DNA from: Gigantopelta aegis
Taxonomy: Eukaryota > Mollusca > Gastropoda > Neomphalida > Peltospiridae
Length of the DNA: 64,000 nt
Direction of reading: 5' to 3'
NCBI RefSeq assembly: GCF_016097555.1
Contig: NC_054702.1
Span: forward strand, 111,143,014-111,207,013
Shown one piece after another: positions 11,092 through 23,700 of this stretch. Numbering within the stretch: the stretch's first letter is position 1; every line of letters begins with the position of its first letter. The position numbers and the translations under genes were made by a program. The notes under the pieces were generated by a model, which saw only the letters and a list, made by a program, of their open reading frames with translations, was not told the origin of the DNA and made no database searches.

Positions 11092-11378
11092 ACAACGGCC
11101 ATGTATATAGTCCTGGCTAACAACGGCCATGTATATCGTCCTGGCTAACAACGGCCATGTATATAGTCCTGGCTAACAACGGCCATGTATATAGTCCTGG
11201 CTAACAACGGCCATGTATATAGTCCTGGCTAACAACGGCCATGTATATAGTCCTGGCTAACAACGGCCATGTATATAGTCCTGGCTAACAACGGCCATGT
11301 ATATAGTCCTGGCTAACAACGGCCATGTATATAGTCCTGGCTAACAACGGCCATGTATATAGTCCTGGCTAACAACAG
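11092..11378. repeat. 28-bp minisatellite, about 10 copies
   Basis: Nearly perfect units containing ACGGCCATGTATATAGTCCT. It ends about 180 bp before the first coding exon of the convertase gene. Confidence 0.95.
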
Positions 11379-11560
11379 TCATATTTTAGGGGAAAAGCCC
11401 ACTGTAAGACCACCATATCCTGTCTAAACTTTACTGTGCGTATCGCACGTTACATCTGGTATAAATATATTTAAATTCAGCCTAGACTAGCTTCTTGTAT
11501 TTTCTATTCTATTTTGTTCTCTGTTTCTACTTTTCTCTCTTTCTTTTTAGATTTTAAGAA

Positions 11561-11734
11561 ATGAAAATTCTCCAGCTGTTCACTATAGTTGTGTTGTCCA
11601 TCTGGCTCTGTGTTTCCACTGAGGACGGGCACTTCGTTAACAAGTTTGCCATTTCTCTGAGGGCTGATGTACGTGATGCGGATAATGTGGTTCAAGATAT
11701 CGCCACCAGCTTGGGATTCACCGTAGAACACAAG
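11561..11734 (+). CDS. PCSK1: PCSK1-like exon 1: signal peptide and prodomain start
   Basis: Encodes residues 1-58. [19 protein letters not shown] is a signal peptide, followed by prodomain sequence ([24 protein letters not shown]). The ATG at 11561 is the only start that places a signal peptide at the N-terminus. It lies 10 bp after a strong acceptor (long pyrimidine tract, AG at 11549-11550), so the mRNA probably has an upstream non-coding exon. Donor AAG/GTAGGC at 11735. Confidence 0.9.
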
Positions 11735-14700
11735 GTAGGCCAAATGGTAGCCTAAAGCTCAATACATACTTTGATGGCCGACCTCATGTGAAACTGAAAT
11801 TTAGTTTTTTTATTAGGTAAATGAAAAATGGTTAAATGTATGTATGTCAAAGTTTAACATGAACTGTGTTAAAACCACAATGACTTCACTGAAAAATGGT
11901 TAAATGTATGTATGTCAAAGTTTAACATGAACTGTGTTAAAACCACAATGTCTTCACTGAAAAATGGTTAAATGTATGTATGTCAAAGTTTAACATGAAC
12001 TGTGTTAAAACCACAATGACTTCACTGAAAACTGGTTAAATGTATGTATGTCAAAGTTTAACATGAACTGTGTTAAAACCACAATGACTTCACTGAAAAA
12101 TGAGGATTAGGTTTGAACAGAGGCAGGGTGAGTCAACTATTGGCCGACCAGAGTCGGCGGTGAAGTATGAATCTAGCTTAACAGCATTATGACTCACCTG
12201 TATACATCTTAGGTTATTCAGTGAAATGATGTGTTCTTCAGTTACTCAACTTCCAACCTGCCTGTGTTCTGTCAGCTTAGGCTGTATTTTTAACACATAT
12301 GTTTTAATTAATCTAAGGATTTATTCACACCTCAGTCTTATATGGTTTTGTTTTCTCTTATCAGTCCACCAACTGTCCAGTCATCCCTCCCCCAGGCAGG
12401 GATGCACAAATGTGAAATTGTGATGGTTGTCCGGTGGGCAACCAGTAGCTGAAGTTTGGTTGCCCAACATCATCTCTTGGTTGCCCACATACAATGTATT
12501 TCACAAACATTTTATGAATATAATTTTGAACTGTCATTAAAATGAAACTGAAATTTAAATTAAAATGTTTCTATTATTATCATTACTTATCAGTTTAGTT
12601 TTATTCCTTTTTTAACATTATTTATCTACAGCTCATCTTCGCTTGGTCTGTCACAGTCATAATACTTAGATGAAATGGATGGTTGTTGGTGTAGTTTGTG
12701 GCCTTTCACATGTCTTGTGCCCTTTGCCGATAGCCACCATTCTGAAACGTATCTGTCTGCATTGATCTCATCATGTGGAGGGCCGTCACACGCTATTTTC
12801 ATTAAGTTAACTCTAAAATTATGTAATACTCGTTTCAAAGGCTGCATCATCCATTCCCAAAGATTGTGATATACTTTAGCCAACATTATTCAGCGCAAAT
12901 TTTTAACGACTACTTAACCCCTGTGTAGGATTACAAAATATTGTTTTGTAAAGGATACATAATTTGTAACAAACAAGCCCCACTATTGAATAACGTGTAC
13001 AATTCCAATGACGCAAAATGCCGCAGGAATTGCTTAATTGTTGAATGGCTTCTTAAGAGTGAGAAAGTGCAGGAATACTTTGTAAAACAGTGTACACGTG
13101 ACGATCCAGATTATTTCGCCACCAAATACATATTTTATATTGACGATATTACTAAACCATTTAACAAAAATACGATTTAAATTATGAAAATACGAAGAAC
13201 TTAAAACATGAAAAACACGTTTTACAAAATGCAGAACTCGTAAGAAATATTTCATTATTAATTAGACTAAAGCTTTCCAGATGGTGTCTAAAAAATTAAA
13301 TTGGTAAGCACAAGTCGTCAGTATTGGGATGCGTTAACAAGGTATTTAGTGTGAATAGGAAATATTTTGTAGCGAGAATTGGTAGGAACCAGCTAGTTTG
13401 GGGACGAAATATCTGGCATATGACTTTTCCAAATGCCTCCTGCCAAAATCATGCACAATGGGCGCTGAGTGGATGGCAGTGTTAGGTTTGTCATGAAGTT
13501 TTGTTTTTCATTTTATTTGTTTTATGATTTTCTTGGTTGCTCGTTGTCCAACTGTTTGACAAAGTATGATTGCCCGCTACATATTTTGGTTGTCCTAGGG
13601 CGCCCAGACAACCAATTTGTGCACCCCTGCCCAGGCCTCTGAAATTTGTGAGAACAATCGTTTCATTCACACGTCACTCAAATTAAAATTTGTGTAACCT
13701 ATTTTTCATTTGTGCATTAAAATAAGGATATCTTATGCCAAAAGGAAATAAGTTTTCTAAATTTAATTTTGCATAACTGATAAATGGGTTACACACATTT
13801 TTAATAGTCAGAAGCCAGCTCCCTCCCTCCATGCCTGCCTCCATCCATCCATCCATCCATCCACCATCCATCAATCCATCCATCTGTCAATTTTTTCACC
13901 CATCTTTACAACTACCCTTGCATCCATCCATCCATCCATCCATCCATTCATCCACCATCCATCAATCCATCCATCCATTTTTTTCACCCATCTTTACAAC
14001 TACCCTTGCATCCATCCATCCATCCATCCATCCATCCACCCCCAACTGTCCATCCCATTATGTTTGATTGTTTATCCTATTGTCCATCCATCATCACTCA
14101 TCCATCTCATCTGTCCATCCATGCTTCAGTCTATCCATTCATCTATTTATTCATCAATAAACCCATCTAACAACCACCCTTCTATCCGTCCGACTGACAT
14201 GCAATAAACTGTGTCTTTATTGAATCATTTTTATGAGACACAGGGAATTTGCTAGCTAAATTAGACAAACAACTAACAAAAACCGGATGTGATTAATATT
14301 TATATGACCAAGGCTTCTAGATTTGGTAGCCCCACTCCCATGGCTAATGATACTCCTTGTTGGGCTAGTAAAAAACTACTATTGCCATGCCTGATGGCTA
14401 GTGAACAAAAAAGAAGTCAAATGTTGCAGTTAAGTCAATTTTGTAAATATGAATATCCTGCATCCACCCCAACCCTCCAGTGTTAGTGTTTTTAAGCTCT
14501 ATCTCCCCCTTTAGATGACATATCTGATTATTACTATTATTTAGTAAAATTTTATTAACTTTAAATAAAATAGGGCTAATGAATTTTTAATCATGGCTAG
14601 TACCTTTTTAAAATCACTGATCCCATGGCTAGTGTATTTTATAAAACTTCTAGAAGCCCTGATGACAGTACTAAAATGGTCATTAGCTCATGAAATCAGC

Positions 14701-17700
14701 AAGGTGTATTAATTTTGTTTACTTTCAGTTGGAGAGTATCAATGTTTACGTGTTATCTCACCCCAGAGTTAGTCACAGGTCGAGGAGGAGTGCTGACCAC
14801 CATGTGAACAGTCTCAAGACTCACCCCAAGGTAATATTCTAATAGCTTATGTCCAAATATACTTAACTTGATCAAAATATAATCAACTTGTGCAAATGAA
14901 CAACACAGATTGAGTAATTGAGAATGCTTGTTATATTATTATGTGGAGCTGTTGCTTATTTCAGTCTACAGGTAACACTGTGATAAGTAGCATCTGACCT
15001 AGTCAAAGTTAACAATGCTCCTAACTTTAAATGGAACCAGTCATGCTTACCAGTGGTAGTCATGTAGTCATGCCATTTGGTTTTAACGGGTATCAGTGTA
15101 CTGGGAACTATTGAGGATGCCACTAAGATGACCATGTCAATATGTATGCTAAACTAGGTTAGTCGGGGATGCTTCCGGAGATACTCGAAGTGAACAATAT
15201 TACAGGGTCCTGTTTTGCTCTATATATTTGAAAGGTGAGGTGTAAATAACAACTTACAGATTGCATCTTTAGTCATGGATGCAGGACATTACAGCATCAA
15301 AGTCAAGGCAATAAAGGCTGTGTCCAAAATAATTGTGCCCAAAATAAGCAAGTCCAAATTAATTCCAAACATGCTGACTTCAAAACATTTCACATCAAAA
15401 CTACCGAAATATACTTAGATTAATAAAACAGAAAAATTAACAACTCTTTACCGGCTGTTAATAATATTACTGTACTAAAAGGTGCTCACTGTGTTCAGAA
15501 CAGGCCAAAAACTTGTTTGCCCAAATGAGTGAAATTTGAAAGCATGATATGTTGGGTTTATCATCTGTGGGATTTGATTTGGTGCATCTTGCAGTCTAGT
15601 AAGGTTTTGACAAGACAGTTATAATAAAATATCTACACTTTTCTTTGTTCAGTCTTTATAAAATATCTACACTTTTCTTTGTTCAGTCTTTATAAAATAT
15701 CTACACTTTTCTTTGTTCAGTCTTTATAAAATATCTATACTTTTCTTTGTTCAGTCTAATAAATTCAGGGTTCGTACGCACCTGGAAAACCCATGAAAAC
15801 CCTTAAAAATAAACTAATGTATTCCAGTGCTTGAATACCCTTGAAAATCATCTTGCGGTCTGGAAAACCCTTGAAAATTATAATTTGATGTCAAATAAAA
15901 TATAAACGCCTAAAACGGAGGCTTTATTTACTTTATTTAACATGTAATTAAATTATTTGTTTCATTTCCGTGGCACAATCAAATGCCAATCGTCCAGCCA
16001 ATCGATGTTTACCGGCTCAGTTGACGTGTGAATGTTTGTTGTTGTTTTTTATCTTGCGATGCGAGGATCACGCGGCCACGATATCCAAGCGACAGCGTCG
16101 CCATATTGGAAAAGAAAGTTTGTCACTTTTTGCTGCTGGGTATTTAGCAAGTTCAGGGAGCGTGTCAAGTTAATGAATCTATTGTAAACCCACACAGATG
16201 GTTGGCACTTGCATGTTTAACGACCTGTGGAAACTCGGTAAGGTCCTGGAATTTTGGTAAAGTTGACCTGGAAAGTGCTTGAAAAACCCTTGAATTTTGA
16301 CTTCCTTTAAGTGTATGAACCCTGTAAATTACTAATTATAGTATCATATCTCAGGCAGCTGAAATATTGATTATGGTATTTCTCTCAGATTCTTCATGCC
16401 CAGCAAGAAATTGAGTTAATTCGTGAGAAAAGGGAGATAATCTATGACAAACAGCTGGAACTTCCTATCCGAGAAATCAGTGATCCCTCAGTGTATCACC
16501 GTATTGCGGCACCACGACTGACTCTGAAGGATGAAATTCCTAGAACGGTGGTGGAGTTCAGGGACCCATTCTACAAGGACCAGTGGTATATTGTAAGTAC
16601 TGACTCCTGCTCTACGGACCAACTTTAGTTTATATGTTCCGACCTGTTCTATAGGGACCAGTGATATACTTAATGTATGACACACTCTTTCTATAATGCC
16701 CAATGATAATACTGTGAAAACTCTCTAAACGAAACCTTATGTAAAATGGAAAACTGAAAAACTCATTTGTTTTTCACTGTCCTGTTTTAACTACCAGTAC
16801 AGAACACAATCTTTCTAAACTAGATATCCCTTCAAACTGGACTTTTTACTTGGTCTTGTGTCCGATTTAGAAGGGTTTCACTGTATATATTGTAAATAAG
16901 TAAAGAAATAGAAAAAAAGTAAGCTTTTAATACTGGCAGTATTTTAATCACTATTGAAATAATTTAACTGCCATTTTGTAACTCTATGCTATGTGTATGT
17001 TTTATGATTTACAACTATATTGACCTGGCTTAAAATGTTCTCTGATATTTACCTCCGATTGTTGCCATTTACTAATGAAACAGTTCAGTATTACAGTAGG
17101 TGAGTATCTATTTTATGTGGTTAGTATATGATTTCAGAACAACGTTGGTCAGAGTGGTGGCAAGGTAGGACTAGATCTGAATGTAATGATTGCCTGGCAG
17201 AACAACATCAACGGCACAGGTGTTGTCGTCTGTATCCTTGACGACGGGGTGGATCATGGTCATCTCGATCTGGTTGATAACTATGTGAGTTATAGCATTT
17301 TGGTCATCTTTCAGCCTTTATATTTTTATTAATTACTGATTGTGTTTCTTGTCCAAACTTTTTTTTTTTTTACAGAAAACTGAAAGAATGTGTGAAATAA
17401 AAAATTAATTATTTTGTCAAATATTTTGGAATTTATTGAAGTTACTGATTTAAATATGTTTTAATGATGTTGTTTTAATGATGTTGTTTTAGTGATGTTG
17501 TTTTAATGATGTTGTTTTTATGATGTTGTTTTTGTGATGTTGTTTGAATGATGTTGTTTTTATGATGTTGTTTTTGTGATGTTGTTTTAGTGATGTTGTT
17601 TTAGTGATGTTGTTTTTATGATGTTGTTTTTATGATGTTGTTTTAATGATGTTGTTTTAATGATGTTGTTTTAGTGATGTTTGAATGATGTTGTTTCTAT

Positions 17701-20700
17701 GATGTTGTTTGAATGATGTTGTTTGAATGATGTTGTTTGAATGATGTTGTTTTTGTGATGTTGTTTTAGTGATGTTGTTTTTGGAATGTTGTTTTTGTGA
17801 TGTTGTTTTAGTGATGTTGTTTTTGTGATGTTGTTTTAATGATGTTGTTTGAGTGATGTTGTTTTTGTGATGTTGTTTTTGTGATGTTGTTTTAGTGATG
17901 TTGTTTTTGTGATGTTGTTTTAGTGATGTTTGTTTTAGTGATGTTTGATGTTGTTTCAGTGATGTTGTTTCTGTGATGTTGTTTCAGTGATGTTGTTTCA
18001 GTGATGTTGTTTCAGTGATGTTGTTTTTGTGATGTTGTTTTAGTGATGTTGTTTTAATGATGATGTTGTTTTAATGATGATGTTGTTTTAATGATGATGT
18101 TGTTTTAGTGATGTTGTTTTTGTGATGTTGTTTTAGTGATGTTGTTTTAGTGATGTTGTTTTTGTGATGTTGTTTTTATGATGTTGTTTCTATGATGTTG
18201 TTTCTATGATGATGTTGTTTGAATGATGTTGTTTCTATGATGTTGTTTCTGTGATGTTGTTTTTGTGATGTTGTTTTTGTGATGTTTTAGTGATGTTGTT
18301 TTAGTGATGTTGTTTTAGTGATGTTGTTTGAATGATGTTGTTTCTATGATGTTGTTTCTATGATGTTGTTTCAATGATGTTGTTTGAATGATGTTGTTTT
18401 AGTGATGTTGTTTTTGTGATGTTGTTTTTGTGATGTTGTTTTAGTGATGTTGTTTTAATGATGTTGTTTGAGTGATGTTGTTTTAGTGATGTTGTTTTTG
18501 TGATGTTGTTTTTGTGATGTTGTTTTAGTGATGTTTGTTTTTGTGATGTTGTTTCAGTGATGTTGTTTGAGTGATGTTGTTTTTGTGATGTTGTTTTTGT
18601 GATGTTGTTTGAGTGATGTTGTTTTTGTGATGTTGTTTTTGTGATGTTGTTTTAGTGATGTTGTTTTTGTGATGTTTGTTTTTGTGATGTTGTTTTTGTG
18701 ATGTTGTTTTAGTGATGTTGTTTTTGTGATGTTGTTTTAATGATGATGTTGTTTAAATGATGTTGTTTTAGTGATGTTGTTTTTGTGATGTTTTTGTGAT
18801 GTTGTTTTAGTGATGTTGTTTTTGTGATGTTGTTTTAGTGATGTTGTTTTTATGATGTTGTTTTTATGATGTTGTTTTAGTGATGTTGTTTTAGTGATGT
18901 TGTTTTTGTGATGTTGTTTTAATGATGATGTTGTTTTAATGATGTTGTTTTAGTGATGTTGTTTTTGTGATGTTTTTGTGATGTTGTTTTAGTGATGTTG
19001 TTTTAGTGATGTTGTTTTTGTGATGTTGTTTTAGTGATGTTGTTTTTGTGATGTTGTTTTTATGATGTTGTTTTTATGATGTTGTTTCTATGATGATGTT
19101 GTTTCTATGATGTTGTTTGAATGATGTTGTTTGAATGATGTTGTTTCTATGATGTTGTTTCTATGATGTTGTTTCAATGATGTTGTTTGAATGATGTTGT
19201 TTTAGTGATGTTGTTTTTGTGATGTTGTTTTTGTGATGTTGTTTTAGTGATGTTGTTTTAATGATGTTGTTTGAGTGATGTTGTTTTAGTGATGTTGTTT
19301 TTGTGATGTTGTTTTTGTGATGTTGTTTTAGTGATGTTTGTTTTTGTGATGTTGTTTCAGTGATGTTGTTTGAGTGATGTTGTTTTTGTGATGTTGTTTT
19401 TGTGATGTTGTTTGAGTGATGTTGTTTTTGTGATGTTGTTTTTGTGATGTTGTTTTAGTGATGTTGTTTTTGTGATGTTGTTTTTGTGATGTTTGTTTTT
19501 GTGATGTTGTTTTTGTGATGTTGTTTTAGTGATGTTGTTTTTGTGATGTTGTTTTAATGATGATGTTGTTTTAGTGATGTTGTTTTTGTGATGTTTTTGT
19601 GATGTTGTTTTAGTGATGTTGTTTTTGTGATGTTGTTTTAGTGATGTTGTTTTTATGATGTTGTTTTTATGATGTTGTTTTAGTGATGTTGTTTTAGTGA
19701 TGTTGTTTTTGTGATGTTGTTTTTGTGATGTTGTTTTAATGATGATGTTGTTTTAATGATGTTGTTTTAGTGATGTTGTTTTTGTGATGTTTTTGTGATG
19801 TTGTTTTAGTGATGTTGTTTTAGTGATGTTGTTTTTGTGATGTTGTTTTAGTGATGTTGTTTTTGTGATGTTGTTTTTATGATGTTGTTTCTATGATGAT
19901 GTTGTTTCTATGATGTTGTTTGAATGATGTTGTTTGAATGATGTTTGAATGATGTTGTTTTTGTGATGTTGTTTTAGTGATGTTGTTTTAGTGATGTTGT
20001 TTTAGTAATGTTGTTTGAATGATGTTGTTTCTATGATGTTGTTTCTATGATGTTGTTTGAATGATGTTGTTTTAGTGATGTTGTTTTAATGATGTTGTTT
20101 CTATGATGTTGTTTCAATGATGTTGTTTGAATGATGTTGTTTTAGTGATGTTGTTTTTGTGATGTTGTTTTTGTGATGTTGTTTTAGTGATGTTGTTTTA
20201 ATGATGTTGTTTGAGTGATGTTGTTTTAGTGATGTTGTTTTTGTGATGTTGTTTTTGTGATGTTGTTTTAGTGATGTTTGTTTTTGTGATGTTGTTTCAG
20301 TGATGTTGTTTGAGTGATGTTGTTTTTGTGATGTTGTTTGAGTGATGTTGTTTTTGTGATGTTGTTTTTATGATGTTGTTTCTATGATGATGTTGTTTCT
20401 ATGATGTTGTTTGAATGATGTTGTTTGAATGATGTTGTTTCTATGATGTTGTTTCAATGATGTTGTTTGAATGATGTTGTTTTAGTGATGTTGTTTTTGT
20501 GATGTTGTTTTTGTGATGTTGTTTTAGTGATGTTGTTTTAATGATGTTGTTTGAGTGATGTTGTTTTAGTGATGTTGTTTTTGTGATGTTGTTTTTGTGA
20601 TGTTGTTTTAGTGATGTTTGTTTTTGTGATGTTGTTTCAGTGATGTTGTTTGAGTGATGTTGTTTTTGTGATGTTGTTTTTGTGATGTTGTTTGAGTGAT

Positions 20701-23700
20701 GTTGTTTTTGTGATGTTGTTTTTGTGATGTTGTTTTAGTGATGTTGTTTTTGTGATGTTGTTTTTGTGATGTTTGTTTTTGTGATGTTGTTTTTGTGATG
20801 TTGTTTTAGTGATGTTGTTTTTGTGATGTTGTTTTAATGATGATGTTGTTTAAATGATGTTGTTTTAGTGATGTTGTTTTTGTGATGTTTTTGTGATGTT
20901 GTTTTTGTGATGTTGTTTTAGTGATGTTGTTTTTATGATGTTGTTTTTATGATGTTGTTTTAGTGATGTTGTTTTAGTGATGTTGTTTTTGTGATGTTGT
21001 TTTTGTGATGTTGTTTTAATGATGATGTTGTTTTAATGATGTTGTTTTAGTGATGTTGTTTTTGTGATGTTTTTGTGATGTTGTTTTAGTGATGTTGTTT
21101 TAGTGATGTTGTTTTTGTGATGTTGTTTTAGTGATGTTGTTTTTGTGATGTTGTTTTTATGATGTTGTTTTTATGATGTTGTTTCTATGATGATGTTGTT
21201 TCTATGATGTTGTTTGAATGATGTTGTTTGAATGATGTTTGAATGATGTTGTTTTTGTGATGTTTTTGTGATGTTGTTTTAGTGATGTTGTTTTTGTGAT
21301 GTTGTTTTAGTGATGTTGTTTTTATGATGTTGTTTTTATGATGTTGTTTTAGTGATGTTGTTTTAGTGATGTTGTTTTTGTGATGTTGTTTTTGTGATGT
21401 TGTTTTAATGATGATGTTGTTTTAATGATGTTGTTTTAGTGATGTTGTTTTAGTGATGTTGTTTTTGTGATGTTGTTTTAGTGATGTTGTTTTAGTGATG
21501 TTGTTTTTGTGATGTTGTTTTAGTGATGTTGTTTTTGTGATGTTGTTTTTATGATGTTGTTTTTATGATGTTGTTTCTATGATGATGTTGTTTCTATGAT
21601 GTTGTTTGAATGATGTTGTTTGAATGATGTTTGAATGATGTTGTTTTTGTGATGTTGTTTTAGTGATGTTGTTTTAGTGATGTTGTTTTAGTAATGTTGT
21701 TTGAATGATGTTGTTTCTATGATGTTGTTTCTATGATGTTGTTTGAATGATGTTGTTTTAGTGATGTTGTTTTAATGATGTTGTTTCTATGATGTTGTTT
21801 CTATGATGTTGTTTCAATGATGTTGTTTTTGTGATGTTGTTTTAATGATGTTGTTTTTATGATGTTGTTTTAATGATGTTGTTTTAAGATAACAGTCATC
21901 AATGCCTGGATTTATTGAAAATGTTAACAGAAATAAAAGCAACACTCAGCTGTTTGTTGAGTGTGTCTGATCGATTCTACGTATATTTTCAGGACCCCAA
22001 GGCAAGTATGGACTTCAATGATTTGACAGACAAGAAGAAAGATCCAATGCCAAATAAAATGGATCCGCACAACAGGTAATGAACTAAACTGAGAACGATT
22101 TGTTAAAACACAGTATTCATCGTCTGGAGGTTACTTTCATGTAAGGCACGCTTTCCATTAACGTGATTCCGTGGTGCGCATTTCCGTGCACAGAAATGTG
22201 TTTTACCATATCTGTGTTTTTGCAAGTAGATTACTATACAAAATCTTACATTGTCAGAATGTACTTTAAGCCAAAAGCAAATGCTTCATGATATTGACAT
22301 CATTGAAAAACTCACGCAAAAAAATTGCTGAACGATCAACTTTTTTTTATCATTGCTCTGAATCGTGTATATGGAAAAGGCACTTTGTAAATGCATTGTA
22401 TGGATAAACTCGCACGTGGTTTTGTACACAAAATCACGTTAATGGAAAGTGGGCCTAAACGTGGTGATGCTCATTGCAATAACCAAGCAGATGTTATAGT
22501 GATGTAGGTTTATCAGTATTATATTTGTTAAGGAATGATAGTAACATTACACAAGTATGATTATTTCTCTTAATTTTTTTAACACTTAAAGGGACATATC
22601 CTTGTTTCAATCCGTGAAAATTAACACAAAGTTTAGATAATCTACAAACCTGAAACACATTTGGATAAAGTTACAATTGAGTGAAACATAAGTCTGTGAA
22701 ATCTAAGTAAAGTATGATTTCAGTTATCAAAAACAGCTATAATAGTCAAAAATATACCTTAATGTTTAAAAACTAGGTTATGTCCCTTTAATCATAAAAG
22801 GTATTTTTCTTAATGTATTATTTTCTCCTTTCTTTCTGAAATGAAAGTATTGGGAGCTATGATTAATTTAGTAACCACACTTATAAAGGTTTTAATGATT
22901 TAAATTTTAAACTGATTTGAACTTATTTTTACCTCATAGGAGTTGACTACAGGTAAGATTGTGGTAAACTGTTCATGTTGGGTTGGATTAAAATAGGTTT
23001 CAAACTGGATGTTTTTTCTATCTGTTGCATGTTTGTTTATTTGACAGGCATATTGTGGTTGGGTTTATTTTATTTGACAGGCATATTGTGGTTGGGTTTA
23101 TTTGTCTGTTGTTTGTTGTGGCTGATTTTCAGTTGTTTTTGCTTTTTCTTTTATAGTATATTGTGATGCGCTTAAGTATAAATAAAATCTTTATGATGTT
23201 ATTAAACCTATCTGTAAAAGCCAGTGAAGGAATCTACTAAAAATGGCCTTCTGAACAGTTGATCTTTATACTAAGATAAATATCGTTTATGGACTGATGT
23301 TTCTTATATGAGGCACCTGTGTGTGTACAACTGTTATAACAAAATATTTTATTCTTTGTTGTTATTTCTGTGTGCTAATATAGTGAATATTTTCGCATGC
23401 ATGGCATGTACATATATGTCTGGTAGTTGCATCTTGTTGGAAGTTATCAGCATATTTTGTTTATCTCCATGGTATGTGCCTTTCTATCTGAGAAGGTTGT
23501 TCATCGATTCATTTGTATAAATTTACGTTTGTTTGACACCCAATAGCCAATGTACTTTTTGTGCTGAGTCCTGTTAAACATTCAGTCTTTCATTCCTATC
23601 TGAGAAAAAAATTAAGGTTGTTTGCTGATATATTTTAAATTTGTGGGTTTTGTTTTAATCAACCTGCCCCCATTCCTTTCTCTCCTTTTAATTCCAACTC

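Noticed and set aside
13831..14067. Open frame of HPSIHPS repeats
   Set aside because: CATC microsatellite translation.
15970..16173. Open frame of 67 codons
   Set aside because: Wholly inside a non-autonomous hAT-like element, no transposase motif.
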